From: Paramecium sonneborni
Lineage: Eukaryota > Ciliophora > Oligohymenophorea > Peniculida > Parameciidae
Assembly: GCA_905182985.1 (NCBI GenBank)
Contig: CAJJDN010000176.1
Location: forward strand, 124,001-188,000
Reading direction: 5' to 3'
Length of the DNA: 64,000 nucleotides
The notes under the pieces are model-generated. The model was given only the letters and a program-made list of their open reading frames with translations, had not been told where the DNA came from and searched no databases. Positions 47,232 to 58,761 of the stretch are shown piece after piece. Every line of letters starts with the position of its first letter. Positions within the stretch are counted from its first letter, which is position 1. The translations under genes and the position numbers were made by a program.

Positions 47232-48274
47232 ATGGAAATAAAAGCTTATGAAAATGATATTTTTTATGATAATATGGGAATGAGACTATGGGAAAGAAGA
47301 CATTAACAATTAGATAAATATATAGAAAGAGATAAAATATTAGACATTGGATGCAATGATGGCAAGTTTATTTAAAGGTTAGCTCATTCTTTAGATTTCA
47401 ATTTGATTGCTGGTTTAGATATAGATCTTGAAGTTCTTAAATAAGCTACGTAATTTTTGATATTTAGTTAAGTGATAACTTAGTTTATGATCAAATCTAA
47501 GATTGTCTTAGGTCAAATAGAAAAACAGAATGTTGGATTAAATTATTTAATGGAAATGCTTTAAAAAAATATGATTAACTTAAACAAATGAACTTTGATG
47601 TATTAATTCTATCTTCTTACTAGATTATAACACTTGTAGAAGTTGTTGAACATTTAAAATTAGAATAACTTGATGATTTATGTGAGAATGTTTTTGGTTA
47701 CTTAAATCCATGGAGAATTATAATAACTACTCCTAATTCAGATTTTAATGTCTATTTTAAATAACTGAATCCTAAATTTATATTAAGACACCCTGATCAT
47801 AAATTTGAATTTTCATAATAAGAATTTTAAGAATGGACGTAAGCTATCGCTTTGAAATATCATTATTCAACAATCTATGATGGAGTTGGATAACATAAAT
47901 CTGGAGATCTTACAAATGGTTATGCATCATAGATCTGTATATTTACTAAAATTAAGGATTATTAATATCATTTCACTGCTGATTAAGAAGATCTCCAATT
48001 AATTTTACATCATTGTCTTCCATATGATAGTCGTTCTAATGAATAAAAATTAGCTGATGATATAATGATGAACTACTCTAGATTTTCATTATAGAATTAA
48101 AGTGATATTGATGATAATGAGTATGATATCCTGTCAACTCTTGATGACTATGATATTCTAATTAGAATCAAAGACTTACCAAGAAGTGAATATTTGGAAT
48201 AAATGATTCAAAAAAATAAAAGATTCACTATTTATTAGAATGATTATTTATTATTGAAATTGAACTAAAATTGA
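47232..48274 (+). CDS. HEN1: HEN1-type small-RNA 2'-O-methyltransferase
   Basis: 331 residues; exons 47232-47449, 47473-47599, 47624-48274; introns 23 nt (AAG end) and 24 nt. HEN1 enzymes methylate the 3'-terminal ribose of small RNAs and stabilise them. The SAM-binding motif I reads ILDIGCNDGKF (~residues 48-58) with GLDID downstream; the metal-binding EVVEHL (ExxEH, ~residues 121-126) is intact, followed by TTPNSDFN and RHPDHKFEF with the further metal-ligand His, then YDGVG. The length equals the catalytic domain alone, as in animal HENMT1 and bacterial forms; no dsRNA-binding domains as in plants. In ciliates such enzymes act on scan RNAs/Piwi-bound RNAs. Confidence 0.92.
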
Positions 48275-48569
48275 TTGATTTTGATAGATTTTATATATTT
48301 TGAATCTTAATTAATAATAATAATATTATCATGTAGTCTCCTATATTATTTCATAATTTATTATCCCTCTTTTAAGTCTATACTATTATTTAAATTGATT
48401 TTTAAACATTCTTTCATAATACTATTGATATCTATATGTATTATACATTTTTAATCCAAAAATTTAAACTTCTAATTGTTTATAATGTTTTTATATTTAT
48501 CCAAACATTATACTAAAATATAAACTATCAATTAAATTAATTAATTTTGTATGTGATCAAAATATAATT

Positions 48570-49908
48570 TCAACTATCAATCATTTTTATATCAACAATT
48601 ACTATAGGTTAATATTTTTGGTTATATATTAATTAAGTAATCTTGCAACTATTGGTTGTCAATTCAATTGATAATTCTTATATAGCATTAGTTTAAGTAA
48701 TAAATCTCGCATTAATAAATAATAAATTAATGGCACCATAACAAAAATGTTCAAACTAATAATTTTTTTTAAAACAATTTTCACATTTAAGAAATTTACT
48801 TTATATCTTTTTCCCAGTAATACAATTACACTTAATTATTAAATTAAGGTTGGTAATCGATTTACTAATTGTACGATATCCATTTGATATATATACATCC
48901 TAATCTTCAGTAAATTCGATTGAAAACATTGGACGAGGTAAATCTCTAAATTCAAGTTTTTATGAAAATCTCAAAAAATTACACAGAATAGGTGAAAACA
49001 TTTTTGTAATCGATTTGGACACTCGTACTTTTTTGTGAAAATTTGGAGTATAACCTGCTCCCCCTAAAATTTAATTAACAATAAAATACATTCATACATC
49101 TGATATCTGATACCAGAACCATCACTTAATGAATTTACAAATAATTCCAAAAGATATTGATTCTAAAATGCAAATCCAGAAAATGGATAAAACTCGACTT
49201 GGTCTATTTAAATTGGATCATAAACCAATGAATCATAGTTTGAATTTGTATAAATTGTTTATGATTGTGAAAACGCTTAATCAATACCTAATATCAATTA
49301 AAATCCTATAGATTTCAAATTTTCTGAAAATCCTTCGATATAAGGGATAACTACTGTAACTGTATTAGGTGGAGTGAATTGTACCTATGAAATTAAATTC
49401 AAATTTACATCTAATTATACATCAGTTGGTCCTATTACATTAAGACTTGTAATTGTGAGGAAATACTTATCGCAATTAACATTAGCATAATAATAACTAC
49501 AGTTCTATGGTGGAATTAAATTAAACTAACTTATAACTTGTATTCTTTAATCATCAACTGCAAACCATCTTATTTTAAATCTATAATTTCTTTCATATTA
49601 ACAATGAAGATGTATGACAAAGTCTAAAATATAAATTTTTACATACCTGTTAAAGTAATGTCTGAAATACTAAAATTGAAGCCTGAAATAGGATATGCTT
49701 AAGTCCAATGCATACCAAATAATTCATGAGTAATAAAAACTTGAGGAATATTTACAAATGAATCTGAAAATTATATTGTATTATCATATTTTGCACCTCC
49801 ATAACAAAGAAAACCTGATGTAATATCAATAGACCATTGTTCAAAGTAATTGGTGTCAAATTTGATTATGGTAAGACATAATTTAATCATAACAAATATG
49901 ATTAACAT
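48570..49908 (-). CDS. H-type-lectin-like secreted protein
   Basis: 429 residues; ATG 49908, TGA 48572-48570; introns 49624-49646 (23 nt) and 49064-49089 (26 nt), total exactly 430 codons. A hydrophobic N-terminus (MLIIFVMIKLCLTIIKF) suggests a signal peptide. Residues ~45-120 follow the H-type lectin pattern: SFVNIPQVFITHELF, ISGFNFSISDITLTDF and YRFKIRWFAVDD. The rest contains repeats of similar length, possibly further beta-sandwich units, and a Cys-rich stretch IIKCNCITGKK..LKCENCFKK. Probably extracellular or food-vacuole carbohydrate binding; domain call is by pattern only. Confidence 0.7.
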
Positions 49909-50386
49909 AATTAATTAATATAATTAGTTTCAAAGTAATCTTTTAAGTATTAATAACTTAAATATTAATTTAATGGAATTGATTTAAAAAGCTTCTGAAT
50001 TGAATTAATAGAAGAATTTATTGTGTTAGTCACAATTTTTTAAAATTTAGTCTATAAACAAACTCAAAATTTGTTTAATAATTTTGTGATATCTTAATTA
50101 ATTTTTTATTTATAAATACATATAAATAAATAAAAAAAGATATAAATAAATTCAATTCTAATTCTAATAAATAAATAAAATATTATTAGAAAGAGTTTTC
50201 AAAACAAGAACTTACCAAAGGATCCAAAAAATTAGTACTAAACTTGCCTTAATTATCTTAATTTAAGATTTTTTTGAATAGAATCAGGTTTTTTAGGATT
50301 AGTATGTTATTTCATTATTTATTTTCTTTTTTTAATGTTTTATAAATAAAATATAATTATAAATATAAATAATAATAAATATGTTC
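49909..50386. other. AT-rich intergenic stretch
   Basis: 478 bp with no coding pattern, between the 3' end of PACRGL and the start of the lectin-like gene (both minus strand). Confidence 0.5.
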
Positions 50387-51233
50387 TCAAAAATTGTAAT
50401 ATGTTGGAATCTTTTATTTGATAATTTAATAAACTTCAGTACCCTAATTAATAATTTAAAATACTCCATTATTTTCCAAAGTGAGAAAAGCTAATCTAAT
50501 TTATTCGCTAAAAGCAGAATGATTTTATCTCTACCAGATAGGAACAAGAAATAATTTGAGATATTTATCTAAATGAGATCCAACAATATTAGACAAATAA
50601 CTTAATTTTAGATGACAGATTACATCAAAACTGTTAAAGCCGAACTGAAAACTTTGTCACTTTTAGAACTTAATGCATTTCGTAATGGTAATACTAATTT
50701 TGGAAGAAGTGAGATAATTTTTTCTTATGCAACCTTTATTCTAATTAAATAATTACTTCATTTGATAGCATATATTGAATTGCAGTTGTTGCAATTGCTA
50801 AATAAGGTTAAACATCATCTAATAATCCATTAAAACATGTAACCAATACTGGATCATATGGCAAAGTTTAAATATTAACATCTGGAATCCATTAGATTTT
50901 CATATTCCCATGAGCATGGTAATTTATTTTACAAGGTATTCCTCCTGCCTCATATACATAAGCGAATGAATTTCTAAATTTAATCTATTAATTTTACATA
51001 TTACGCTAATAATTATTAGAAAATGGATCAACCATTTTAATTCTCTTTGTTACCTATTGTTTCTTTTCATTCTTTTTATTCTTATATTATGCAATAATAT
51101 TTTAAGAATTTAAAGATTACTAAATATGATACTAATTTTAGTTATTTAAATTGTAATCACCAGCAACATAATTTCTATGTATCTAATTCAATCTGTAATC
51201 GTTTGATTTTATTTTTGGACTTTATTTATACAT
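50387..51233 (-). CDS. PACRGL: PACRGL (Parkin co-regulated gene-like) ciliary protein
   Basis: 257 residues; ATG 51233, TGA 50389-50387; introns 50734-50756 (AAG), 50601-50623 (AAG) and 50508-50534; exons sum to exactly 258 codons. After a ~75-residue polar N-terminus comes the family core: SFAYVYEAGGIPCKINY, KIQW, LPYDPVLVTCFNGLLD, then LLPKLVLPLRNALSSKSDKV, LSNIVGSHLDKYL and the C-terminal IIKQKIPTYYNF. Animal PACRGL ends with a near-identical IIK-KIPTY motif. PACRG proteins are inner-junction/ciliary microtubule proteins; PACRGL is less characterised but conserved in ciliated organisms. Confidence 0.9.
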
Positions 51234-51269
51234 ATTTTTATATAACTAAATGAAATATTAATACTAAAT

Positions 51270-52000
51270 TCATTATAATTTTTTTTGAAGATAGTAACAC
51301 AAAGCCTTAATATCATATTTCATAAGATATTCACTATCAACCCATCTATTTTTTGGAATTATACCTATATTTTAATATAATTACAATTACCATTAGGTCT
51401 TTTTTACCACAACAAATAATACATCTTTTCTCCCTTGTTTTTAATTTCAACTGCTTAACCTATCTTTTCTAATTAATCTCCAAATTCAAATCCACCTTCA
51501 CATTGTTATTTTATTTCAGTATTTTTTTGTGATTATTCTGATGTTGATTCCTAAATTATTTCAGAATCATGTTATTAACTAATTTATTAACATTTTTCAA
51601 TCTATTAAGTATTATTTATTATCTAAACTATTTCATCTTGTTATTTCTTAATTTTATTAATTTCTTATTTTAATTCATCTATCTAATTTTGTAATTTATT
51701 TATTTATTCTTATTGTTATTAATACTTATTTTATTTTGATAAGCTTGGTGCTCCAATAAAATCTTCTAATTTAGGTGGTTCATCATTTTCAATATGGTAA
51801 AAATTTGAACCATATTATTTTATATTTTCTTCAAATTAATGCATAAATTAAGCTAAATTTGGTATCTTTTCTGGTTTTTCCCACGTACAATCTCTATTGT
51901 TGTATCCTTACCATTTGACCAAATAATATTTCTAACCATTATATTATTTATAATCAAGTATCTTCTCTATAAAATATAATCCCCTCGTTTTTCTTTACAT
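51270..52000 (-). CDS. HP1-like chromodomain / chromoshadow protein
   Basis: 234 residues; ATG 52000, TGA 51272-51270; intron 51365-51390 (26 nt). N-terminal chromodomain (~residues 6-60): GLYFIEKILDYK, YYLVKWQGYNNRDCTWEKPE, with aromatic positions Tyr/Phe, Trp and Tyr expected for a methyl-lysine cage. A Gln/Lys-rich coiled coil (~95-150) links to a C-terminal domain with MYYLLWQKRPNGIIPKNRWV and ALCYYLQKKL that fits a chromoshadow dimerisation domain. HP1-type proteins bind H3K9me/K27me in heterochromatin; in ciliates such proteins take part in DNA elimination. The PACRGL start is 36 bp downstream. Confidence 0.88.
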
Positions 52001-52742
52001 TAATAATTTGATATTTTTAAAATTAAATTTCAATTTATATATATAAATGTTTAAACAATCAATTAATTGAACTTATCTTTTAGAAACACTAACAATATTA
52101 CTTAAAATATTTATGAGAACAAAGTATTAGATACTTTATTAATTTCTTCTATAAATATTTAATAATAAATTAAGATTATTATTACATTCTCATATATATC
52201 TCAATTTCTAATTAAATTTCTTCAAATTTCAATTTTTAAACCTTAAAAATTTCCATCATAAAAAATTAAACTCTGGATCAATGAATAATAATTTTTTAAC
52301 TTAACTTAATCTCTAATTTAGAAGAAACTAATTTTTTATCTTGTTTTATAATCTCAAATTGATACACCTCTAATTTCTTTTGGTTTAGAATCCTTTACTT
52401 TTGTATTTACTCTATCAATTACATTTTTGTTAGGAATAACTTATTTTCAATTAATTATAATACTTATGCATTTATATCTTTTTCTTTTGCCTAGCAATAA
52501 ATCCAATCATTTTCTAATAATTTATAAGAAAATATGTTTGATTTTGGGATTATTATAACAAGTTATTAAATCTATATATTTTGATATTAATATCTTTTTT
52601 TCCGACTCTTCAGAGATCATCAAATTTTAAACATGTTGTCTCTCTCTAAATAATCATTCATATATTAAATTCTATTCTATTTATTGAACTGATCTGTCTT
52701 AAGGTAATTAAAAAGTCATTATATATATTTAATAATTAAATA
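52001..52742 (-). other. Possible small gene, unresolved
   Basis: Minus strand, about 52690 to 52255: a frame opening MNDYLERDN and another, open to TGA near 52255, reading LLENDWIYCQAKEKDINAQV and IIKQDKKLVSSKLEIKLSQV look protein-like, but no short intron joins them. The remainder is AT-rich spacer. Confidence 0.35.
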
Positions 52743-54895
52743 TCAATTATTTTTTTTATTCAGAAGTGTTATGATATTTGTAATATTGAATTTTGTTTTA
52801 TATTCTCGAAACTCTCCCATTTTATCAATATCAAATATTGAATCTAAATCTTGAAATTAACCTTAATTCTAATTTGTAGTTGTTATTTAACGTTTTATTA
52901 CAGTGTCTGGACTGATAGTTAGGTTTTTCAAAAATGTGCTACTTATCATAGGTTCAGTCAATTTATCTGATATAATATCTGCCTATAAAATCTCCTTATA
53001 TATATATTTAGTTGAAGCTTGCTTTGGTATTTATTCAATTCCATTATTACCACAACTAATATGTTCACTTGAATTAGCTGAAAATGCTTCAAAACTATCT
53101 GAATTCTATTCAAATACATTAATATTACTAGTTCCTTAATATGTAATCTATTTAATATTATTTTCATCTTACTTACTAATATATAGCAGATCTAGATTTT
53201 TTAGTTACTTTTCTTTAATATCTTGGATCTCTTTCTTGATATATTTAATCATAATTGAATCTTCTCTTTATATTAAATGATGAACAATTAAAACTTGGAT
53301 GAAATTAATCACAAAAATAACATCTAAAATTTAATTTCGTGGTATCATTATATAAAATTAGATCATCTTTTATCATTTAATAAACTTCCTATTTTATTAT
53401 TGTAACAATACTTATTCTTTTGATTATTTCAATATATCAATAATAACTTATTTTTCAATAAAAAAGTACAAAACTTCCCTAGCATAAGTTTATTCTAGTC
53501 TTATTCTTCCTTATTATTAACCACTAATAATTTCAATTAAACTTAGTTCTATAATCTTTTAACTTGATTAACCAACTTAGAATCCCATAAATTCCACATA
53601 AATACTGCCAGAAAGAATTATATATAATCCATTTATATCTGTGTTTAATCTCTTTATAATTCAAATTATTAATACATTCAATGGTTAACTTTAAATTAAT
53701 TTTCCACTTTAACTTATTAAATCTATAGTATTTTGAGATAAAAAATTTAATTTCGATAATTCCTAATTAATAATTTTCCACTTAAGATATTATTAAATTT
53801 TGTTTATTCTCTATTGTTTTTTAAGTGTTAGATCATCTTCCTATTCTGTATAAATTGTAGAATAATGAATTAAAACTAACTTGCTTTAAAAACTTATTAA
53901 TTTAGATTATAAATAGAGACGAAATGATTTTAATAATTATTAATTTCGAGATCCTTCTGTAAAATTTTTTAATAGACACTTTAGAATGTAAAATATTATT
54001 CCTACATTAAATGTTAAATTTAATATTATTAACAACTTATTTTCAATCTCAATTTCTTAAATTTACAGTAAGGATATTATAAATGAATGATAAATACTAT
54101 CTAAATATGAAATGTTTTCTAAGTTCTTTATATTTTACTCTACTATCCATAAACAACCAAATTAATGAATTGAAAAATAGATACAACTTATCATTTGTAT
54201 ATAGTTCACTTATCTAAGAAAGATATATCATTATAATTTACTCATAATTAAGATGACTGAATATTTGAAGAAATTTTCTAATTATCCCAAAATTCATAAC
54301 AAACAAATATATTGACATTAATGCATAAACTGATGCATCTTCAAAGAAAGTACTGATTGTAAATACAATTAAATAGATAACCTATTTCAAGCTTTTTTAC
54401 ATCAGTTGATGTTTGAGCATTTATGAATATAATTTCAAAATAATTGAAATCATATATAAAGTTAATATCAAAAAAGTAATGATTATTTTTGTTTATGTTG
54501 ATTTATATCTAAATTATTAAATGATCTTACTTTGAGTCATCAATATAACTATATGGTAAAATGAACGAAAGTGCTAATAAGATTGATTTTATTAAATCAG
54601 AAAATATAAATTTTGTTATCCAAAAATTTTCATTTTTCTATAAGATTTAGTTTCTATCATATTCCTGGTGGTAATATTGTAATTCTGATAGTTTGATAAG
54701 GTTTTGAGGAATCTCATTCTTTTCGCTTTCAGTGTCACTATATTTTCCTATAGAATGTGTAATTATTAGATCCTGCACTAAATGTAATCTCTATTGACTG
54801 ATATTACAAGATTAAAAAGAGGGCCAATTGATTGAAACATCATTTGAGGGATATTTTATTGGTCTATTCCTTTCCATACTAATAATGTTGTTCAT
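52743..54895 (-). CDS. Cyclic-nucleotide-binding, channel-like membrane protein
   Basis: ATG 54895 (MNNIISMERN), TGA 52745-52743; several introns of 19-31 nt, not all fixed. Soluble N-terminus; hydrophobic segments VIYLIVFTISTFFE, ALMSIYLFVMNFGII and LLIILNLTFNVGIIFYI; a long helical linker; then a cNMP-binding fold with NTDINGLYIILSGSIYVEF; a Cys/His stretch CDQFHPSFNC; and a C-terminal DIDKMGEFREY..FNITNII motif that I recall at the end of many ciliate EAG/CNG-type K+ channels. I could not find a GYG pore motif. So either it lies in an exon I misread, or this is a pore-less relative. Confidence 0.65.
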
Positions 54896-56295
54896 TTTTC
54901 TGCTATTTAGATAATATAAATACTCCTAGACAATTCTCAAGAATTCCAAATAAAATAAATAATAAACATATAGGTTTATTTTAAACCCTTAAATTTAATA
55001 ATACTCATTTATGAAATTTTTATCTTTATCTTATATCACTTTAATTCAAAATTAGTTTTTTAAAAAATCACTTATTTGAAAAAATAACATTTGTTGTTGA
55101 AAATATATTGTAAATGAATATTTTAATAAGTATTAGATTATCAAAAAATATTTATAATTAATAAATGCCTAAATGAAGTAAATTTTTATTAAGTTCTATA
55201 ATTTATTTATATAAATGATAAAATATATTTTTATTTTTTATTTAAATTTAGAAATCCTATCCAATAAAAAACATAGCAATCTAATTTTCATCTAATTTTT
55301 ATTTTCGAATCCTCTAAAATGTTTACCCTACACATATAACTAATGTTTTGAAAGTATTTCATAATTCAGTTTCGAAATATATATTTATTTGGTTAGTAAA
55401 TTAAATATGTTATATTTTTTATTCAATTTTGTGTAAATAATTTTAAACAAAAATAAAATGTAAATTTTTAGAAGTATATAAAATTTAGAATTAAATTAGA
55501 CTAGACCAGATTTATTAATGAAAAATGAGAATCAATTAGATTAAAATTTAAATAATTGTAGAGCAATTTCGAAAGGAAAATAAAAAAAATTATTGAAAGG
55601 ACTCTTTAATAATTTGAGAAACAAAGATAAACAAAGATTTTAACATTTGATATGGGTTTCTATATATAATTTACTTTTATAATACTTAAGTTGCTCATAA
55701 ACTTTTAACCTCATAAAGTAAATAAAAAGAAAAAAATGTAATAAGAATATAAGTTCTCTTATACACTCAAAACAATACCCAAAATGTTTAATTAATTCTG
55801 AAAATTTTTCAGGGCAATTATGAAGGGATTTCTAAAGAATCTTCAAAATTAATCTCTTATCTTTATTGAAGACAATATGTTCTGAAGAGGTTCTCTAAAA
55901 AAATATTCTTTTATCATTTTATTTAGTAATTCTGTCAAAAGATAATTTTTAGAAATTGAATTCAATAATTAAAGTCTTCATCTCCAAAAGAATCTTTTTT
56001 TAATGGAAATTTATATTATCTTTTATGTCATCTTCCTAATGCTTTAAAAATATTCTTTTTTTCTATATCTTAAATTGTTTCTCAAAATAATATTTCATCA
56101 AATGTTTAATGTTCTTGAATTTTAAAAATTAATAATTAAAATTTTTCCATTTTTAGAATATTGATACACATCTTTGTTCGATATTATTCTAGTAGCTATG
56201 AGTATGGTTATTAATAATAATCTCTAATAAGAAATTAATGAATTATTAATATTTTTTTATTATTATCAAAAAAAAAGATTTGTATTAATATTAGT
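54896..56295. other. Gene-poor AT-rich stretch
   Basis: 1.4 kb without a supportable gene on either strand. Short matching inverted 11-mers (ttgagaaacaa near 55613, ttgtttctcaa near 56087) are present but isolated. A TAA/TTA-rich run precedes the next start. Confidence 0.45.
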
Positions 56296-56775
56296 ATGTC
56301 TACCCAAAGAAAATATGAAAAGAATGTAATTGATAATAAAAAGCCTGAAGAGAATGTAATTAGAGTTAGAAATCGTTTCTAATCATCAAGCTATATTAGA
56401 AGAAGAGCTTTATGGTTATTATAAGGTACTCGTAAAGAAGATTAACTCATTCTATCTTTATTATTGCTATTAATAATTATATTACAAAAGCTTTTATTAT
56501 TACTGAAGTTGTAAGAAGAAGAATATTAGGTTTATATAATAAGTTAATACAATCTAATCTGTTGAAATAAATGAAGTTCTCCAGAGGGAAACTATAGAGG
56601 AAAAAGAGATAACAGAAAAAATTACGAAAATAGAAGAGACGATTAAAAAGAGATAATAAAAGAAGAGATAATTATAGAAATAATAGAGATAATAAAGATG
56701 ATAGAAATAATAATGAAGATGATTAACTAAAAACAAGAGCAGAATATAAATAAAAATCCTGATATCAATCTTTAT
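56296..56775 (+). pseudogene. Alba-type nucleic-acid-binding gene with frameshifts
   Basis: Starts MSTQRKYEKNVIDNKKPEEN, then NVIRVRNRFQSSSYIRRRAL, matching the beta-strand/helix opening of Alba proteins. Continuations match Alba in other frames: AINNYITKAFIITEVVRRRI then LGLY (56464-56540), IQSVEINEVL (56548-56578), and an Arg/Asn/Asp-rich tail (GKRDNRKNYENRRDD, then RDNKRRDNYRNNRDNKDD) near 56600-56730. Each join needs one extra base (about four single-base deletions, near 56462, 56545, 56580 and 56645) and no GT..AG intron fits. Either a decayed gene or a poorly sequenced intact one. Alba proteins bind RNA/DNA. Confidence 0.6.
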
Positions 56776-56825
56776 TTTTAATGTATTCATATTAATACAA
56801 CTGAAACATGAAATGTATAATAATT

Positions 56826-58389
56826 TCAGATAATTTACTCATTAAGTTATGGAAATTTTTTTAAGTTTTCATCAATTAATTTATGAAATTATTTCACTGT
56901 TTCAAGATAATTTTAAAACTCTCCTTTTAATCTAGTAAAGTGAAAACACAAAATATCTTCTTCTGTTTCTAATTGTAATATTTAAACTTTTATTTCAACC
57001 CTTAATTCACTTTATATCATTATCTATATATCTCTATTTATTATTACTTTAAATTAGTTATTTTATTAAAATCCATTAATTAATTGTAAATTAAATGGTT
57101 TTACCTCTAAATTTTATCTTATTGAATTCATGATTTCTTCTGGATTTATTGAACTAAATACATAATTATCAGGTTTCAATAAATTAATCTAAAATGAATA
57201 AATCCTTATAATTACAGCTATTTGCTTTATCTATTTTCCTTCAATTTAATTATCTTAAATAATCGATGTATCCCTTTCATTTGATCTATAAAAATTTCCA
57301 ATTCCTCTTTGAACTAATTATGGTATTATATTTTATACGTTGTTATTTATCATTATTCATCAACATTTGGCTTTTTCGAATTTCACGATTTAAACGGTTT
57401 TTTATAAGGAATTATTGTATCATATTTTACTTTGAATTAAACTCTTTAATCATCTCTTCTGTAATTTCAGAGTTTATTTAAGTCCATGGATGCTTATAAA
57501 CTTCACTCAAAGACATTCTATTATTTGGAGTTTCTGTTAACATTCCTTATATAAGATCTCTAATATAATTAAAAATAATTGATACTTAAAATGATTTGTT
57601 ATAATCACATCCTAAAAATTATTTTATACTTTTTCCCAAAATTTATGAGGTGATGTTTATAAGGCATTAAAGAATGTATTATTTTCTACAAAAGAGAAGG
57701 GAGGCTTACCAAACATTAAAGAATATAAGATCATGCCTAAAGCAAAGATATCCTTGCTTTATTAGTGATTATTATTTATTTCTGTCCATTTTGAACCTTC
57801 ATAAACTGAGTATGTAATTAAAATTTACTGTATTTTTTTTTTCTTATTTAGCTCTATCCTAATTCACCAATCTTTATCTATTTTGCATCACTAAAAAAAA
57901 TGTTGTCTATTGTTAATTCTCCATGAAATTATCCTAACTTATGAACTTCAATTAATCCTTTAAATTTTAACATTAAATATACCCTCAACAATTTATTTAA
58001 AATATATTCTGGCTTATGTTTCATTAAACTTTCCAGTCTAAAATATGTATTCATACAATTCTCCTCCTTATGGATATTCATAAATAACACATGATCTCAA
58101 TAATTAACTTCCATTTTTTTTCTTGTATAGTTTTAAATAATACTTTGTAATTTCCTTCCTCTCTAATCTGAATTATTTTAAGAATTGAGGGATGCTCCAA
58201 ATTTCTAATATTTTATAATTTTTAAAGTTAATCTCTTTAAGAAATGTCAAAAAAATTGAGCAAAAACTATTGACCTTCCTAATTTTTTGCAACTTTAACT
58301 TTGTACTATACTAAATTATGATTTTTTACCTCTGGACATCCAAAACATTATTAAATTTCAAATTCCTCATATTCTGCTTTTGTTTGCAT
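56826..58389 (-). CDS. Protein-kinase-like protein with altered catalytic motifs
   Basis: ATG 58389, TGA 56828-56826, several short introns not all placed. Kinase-fold landmarks: NIRNLEHPSILKIIQIREEG (helix C region), an FHGELTIDNIFF segment where HRDLKPEN is expected, KIGELGQS where DFG is expected, KDIFALGMILYSLMFGKPPF (subdomain IX) and GMLTETPNNRMSLSEVYKHPW (XI; 21-residue span quoted in part only by name). The catalytic Asp of HRD is Glu and the HRD Arg is Gly; the DFG Asp is Glu. The C-terminal ~130 residues resemble a KA1-type tail (LCFHFTRLKGEFQNYLETVK). Layout is that of CAMKL/AMPK-like kinases, but probably a pseudokinase. Confidence 0.7.
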
Positions 58390-58761
58390 ATCTCTATTAT
58401 TATAAATTGTTTATAAAATAAATTAAAATTCTTTAATAATTCAACTTGTTTTTAAATGTTATTTTTAGAACAAGATTATAACTTAGCATAAATTAATAGA
58501 AATAATTGGTTGTTCAAAATACAAATGAATTATATTATTAATAAAATATTTTTTGCTTATAAAATATTTTAATGATATATATGTCTTATTTATATGTTCA
58601 CTTTAATATGATAGTGTCTAGAGAGAATAAAAAAGTTGATTAAAAGTGCAAAGTAAACATGTGAAAAACTATTTAAAGTTTAATGTCTATAATTATAATT
58701 GAATGAATAAACAAATGAAGGTAAATTAAGTTTATTTTTTTTATCCTTTATAATCCATATA
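58390..58761. promoter_or_regulatory. Divergent intergenic region
   Basis: 372 bp between the kinase-like gene (minus) and the MORN gene (plus); AT-rich, nothing specific seen. Confidence 0.4.
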
